Shown: positions 62,405 through 64,000 of the stretch, one piece after another
Position numbering within the stretch: position 1 is the first letter of the stretch
Layout: each line of letters starts with the position of its first letter
Made by a program: the position numbers and the translations under genes
The notes under the pieces: generated by a model
Databases searched by the model: none
What the model saw: the letters and a program-made list of their open reading frames with translations, nothing else
What the model was told of the DNA's origin: nothing
From: Deltaproteobacteria bacterium RIFCSPHIGHO2_02_FULL_40_28
GTDB lineage: Bacteria; UBA10199; 2-12-FULL-40-28
DNA length: 64,000 nt
Reading direction: 5' to 3'
NCBI GenBank assembly: GCA_001798135.1
Contig: MGRJ01000009.1
Coordinates: forward strand, 39,345-103,344

Positions 62405-63505
62405 ATGATTAAAAATGAACGAGTTGTTGTGGCTATGTCGGGAGGGGTTGACTCCTCTGTTGCGGCTTATCTTTTAAAAAACCAGGGCTATGAGGTTATC
62501 GGTATTTCATTAAAGCTCTGGGATGGTGAAGGCTTATCTCATAAAGTTGGTCGTACTTGTTGTTCCTTTGAGGATATCAGAGATGCAAGCCTTGTTTGTT
62601 CCAAACTAGAAATTCCTTTTTATTCCTTCAACTATTCAGAAAATTTTCGTGAAAAAGTAGTTGATCGTTTTGCAGAAGAATATTTTGCAGGTCGCACTCC
62701 TAATCCCTGTGTGTTGTGTAATCATCATGTGAAATTTGATCAGCTTTTTTATGAGGCAAAAAAACTGGGGGCTTCTTACCTGGCTACGGGGCACTATGCA
62801 CGGATTGAAAAAAATGAGGAAGGAAACTTTAAACTTTTAAAAGGCATTGATGCTTCAAAAGATCAATCCTATGTTTTATTTCAACTGGGGCAAGAGCATC
62901 TTTCTCGTCTTTTATTTCCAGTTGGAATGTATACCAAGGCAGAAATCAGAAAAATTGCAGAAGAAAATGGGCTTCCCACAGCAGACAAAGCCGAAAGTCA
63001 GGATATTTGTTTTATTCCCAATAGAGATCATGCTGATTTTTTAGAAAAACATTTTAAGGAAAAAATTCCAGGTATAGGAAACTTTATAGATCGTTCTGGA
63101 AAAATTTTAGGTGCGCACAAGGGTTACCATGCTTATACAGTGGGACAAAGAAGGGGTTTAGGTATTGGTTTTGGTACCAGAACTTATGTAGTTGAAATTA
63201 AACCCAAAACTAATGAAGTGGTGCTTGGCATCGCCTCTGATCTTTTATCACAAGGGCTTCTGGCTGTTGATGTAAGTTGGGTTTCCAATCTTTCTTTTTC
63301 TGAACCCATTCATTGTGGGGTAAAAATTAGATATCAAAAAACAGAAATCCCAGCCCAAATTTTTTATGATCAAAAAACCAGACAAGCTCATGTTAATTTT
63401 AATCAACCCAGTGGTGCTGTAGCGCCTGGTCAGGCTGTTGTATTTTATCAGGGTGATCAAGTGTTGGGTGGAGGCTTCATTACTAGGGCGCAGTATGAAA
63501 TCTGA
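62405..63505 (+). CDS. mnmA: tRNA 2-thiouridine(34) synthase
   Basis: Adenylates and thiolates U34 of tRNA Lys, Glu and Gln. 366 aa. PP-loop AMSGGVDSSVAAYL (10-23), catalytic C102 in NPCVLCNHHVKF and C202 in ESQDICFIP. C-terminal beta domains of normal length. It follows the cysteine desulfurase and overlaps the mtaB-like gene by 11 bases, forming a tRNA-modification cluster. Confidence 0.96.
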   Translation: MIKNERVVVAMSGGVDSSVAAYLLKNQGYEVIGISLKLWDGEGLSHKVGRTCCSFEDIRDASLVCSKLEIPFYSFNYSENFREKVVDRFAEEYFAGRTPNPCVLCNHHVKFDQLFYEAKKLGASYLATGHYARIEKNEEGNFKLLKGIDASKDQSYVLFQLGQEHLSRLLFPVGMYTKAEIRKIAEENGLPTADKAESQDICFIPNRDHADFLEKHFKEKIPGIGNFIDRSGKILGAHKGYHAYTVGQRRGLGIGFGTRTYVVEIKPKTNEVVLGIASDLLSQGLLAVDVSWVSNLSFSEPIHCGVKIRYQKTEIPAQIFYDQKTRQAHVNFNQPSGAVAPGQAVVFYQGDQVLGGGFITRAQYEI

Positions 63506-63971
63506 AATTCTTGTCAAAAAAAATCCCCGAATTTCTTTTATGACCTACGGTTGCAGGGCTAATCAATATGATACGGCTGTTTTAGAAAAACAGGTTAAAA
63601 TTCGTGGTTGGAAAATTGTTTCTGAGAGTGATCAGGCTGATTATTATGTGGTGAATTCATGTGCTATTACACACAATGCCGATGATGAGGCCAGGCGTTA
63701 TTTAGGGAAAATTCATAGAAAAAATCCTGAGGCTGTTTTGGTAGTTACTGGATGTTCTGCCCAGGTTCAACCTGAATTTTTTAAAAACATTGAGGGAGTT
63801 GCCCTTGTTGTTGGAAATGATCACAAAGTAGATTTGGTGCACTCAATCGAAAAACATCTACAGGGAGATTCAAAAAACCTGGATTGCTTCGCCCAACAAA
63901 GTTGGACTCGCAATAAAAGAATGGACCCGCCCTGGATTTTGGGCTTCGATGAGCCAGAGTTGATCCAATAA
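63495..63971 (+). pseudogene. mtaB: Truncated MtaB-like methylthiotransferase, N-terminal domain only
   Basis: 158 aa. The UPF0004 domain of tRNA (t6A37) methylthiotransferases is clear: TYGCRANQYDT, VNSCAITHNADDEARR and VTGCSAQVQ supply the three cluster Cys. The family continues with a radical SAM domain and a TRAM domain (about 430 aa), but here the frame stops at 63969-63971. The break follows a palindrome at 63878-63916 that reads like repeat family D. After the stop an AAGGAGG sequence precedes the window end, so a separate start for the remainder or for another gene is possible. A fragment or broken gene is the simplest reading. Confidence 0.7.
63878..63916. repeat. Nested palindrome in the mtaB-like gene (family D-like, copy 2)
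   Basis: ATTGC / GCAAT outer arms and CCAAC-aaa-GTTGG inner arms, starting CCTGGATTGC. Reverse-complemented copy 1 starts CCTGGATCGCC, and both carry CTCGC before the end. It lies where the UPF0004 domain ends. Confidence 0.55.
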
Positions 63972-64000
63972 AGGATCAAAACATACCAAGGAGGATCCAT

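Overview
The window is a chromosomal stretch of a low-GC, Gram-negative bacterium. The cell-envelope genes (Lgt, LspA, prepilin peptidase, an MCE/MlaD-type protein, an OmpA-type barrel) point to an outer membrane. The order rpoN-hpf-ptsN-hprK-rapZ-EIIA-HPr-EI resembles that of Deltaproteobacteria in the old sense (Myxococcota, Desulfobacterota, Bdellovibrionota and candidate relatives). A MYXO-CTERM-like protein tail fits this. The assignment is an inference from gene content; no rRNA is present.

Layout. 0-1.2 kb: 3' part of an Ala-rich surface protein. 1.3-6.5 kb: tight operon xseA-xseB-ispA-yjbQ-RuBisCO-like protein-aldo/keto reductase. 6.5-12.1 kb: zinc-ribbon coiled-coil gene (-), then ileS-lspA-lgt-CPBP protease. 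12.1-14.0 kb: agmatine-to-putrescine genes (-). 14.2-16.8 kb: accessory segment (methyltransferase, HNH endonuclease, DUF4143 ATPase) ending at a tRNA-Leu gene. 17.1-20.4 kb: gap-pgk-tpiA-secG (-). 20.5-24.2 kb: rplM-rpsI, argC, pyrG. 24.4-32.4 kb: rpoN with the regulatory PTS genes and metK. 32.4-36.1 kb: prepilin peptidase, aroK-aroB-aroQ and a TPR gene (-). 36.2-37.9 kb: gatC-gatA. 38-39 kb: exported hydrolase (-) and a 230-bp MITE-like element. 39.0-43.5 kb: rhodanese-ThiF protein, then hisB-hisH-hisAF(fused)-hisI. 43.6-47.9 kb: rpsU-yqeY-dnaG-rpoD. 47.9-50.3 kb: exported amidohydrolase, tRNA-Ile2, Phd/VapC pair. 50.4-55.4 kb: aspS, MCE protein, purH. 55.5-56.6 kb: FmdB-type protein (-) and a second Phd/VapC pair. 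56.8-59.6 kb: lysC-cimA. 59.7-61.1 kb: OmpA-type porin. 61.2-64.0 kb: tRNA thiolation genes (cysteine desulfurase, mnmA) and a truncated mtaB-like gene.

Most of the window is housekeeping. The unusual parts are: a HisA-HisF tandem-barrel fusion; a pyrG with no ATG/GTG/TTG before its P-loop and a well-placed ACG after a strong Shine-Dalgarno sequence; a RuBisCO-like protein in an operon with an aldo/keto reductase; a mannose-type EIIA without its phosphorylatable histidine; a tRNA-Leu with anticodon AAG; a candidate MYXO-CTERM substrate together with a CPBP protease; overlapping sigma70- and sigma54-like promoters at rpoN; and several families of hairpin-forming repeats. One repeat family sits directly 5' of both tRNA genes. 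Another sits 3' of, and co-oriented with, three genes. Repeats also appear to supply stop codons, Shine-Dalgarno sequences or in-frame codons to neighbouring genes.
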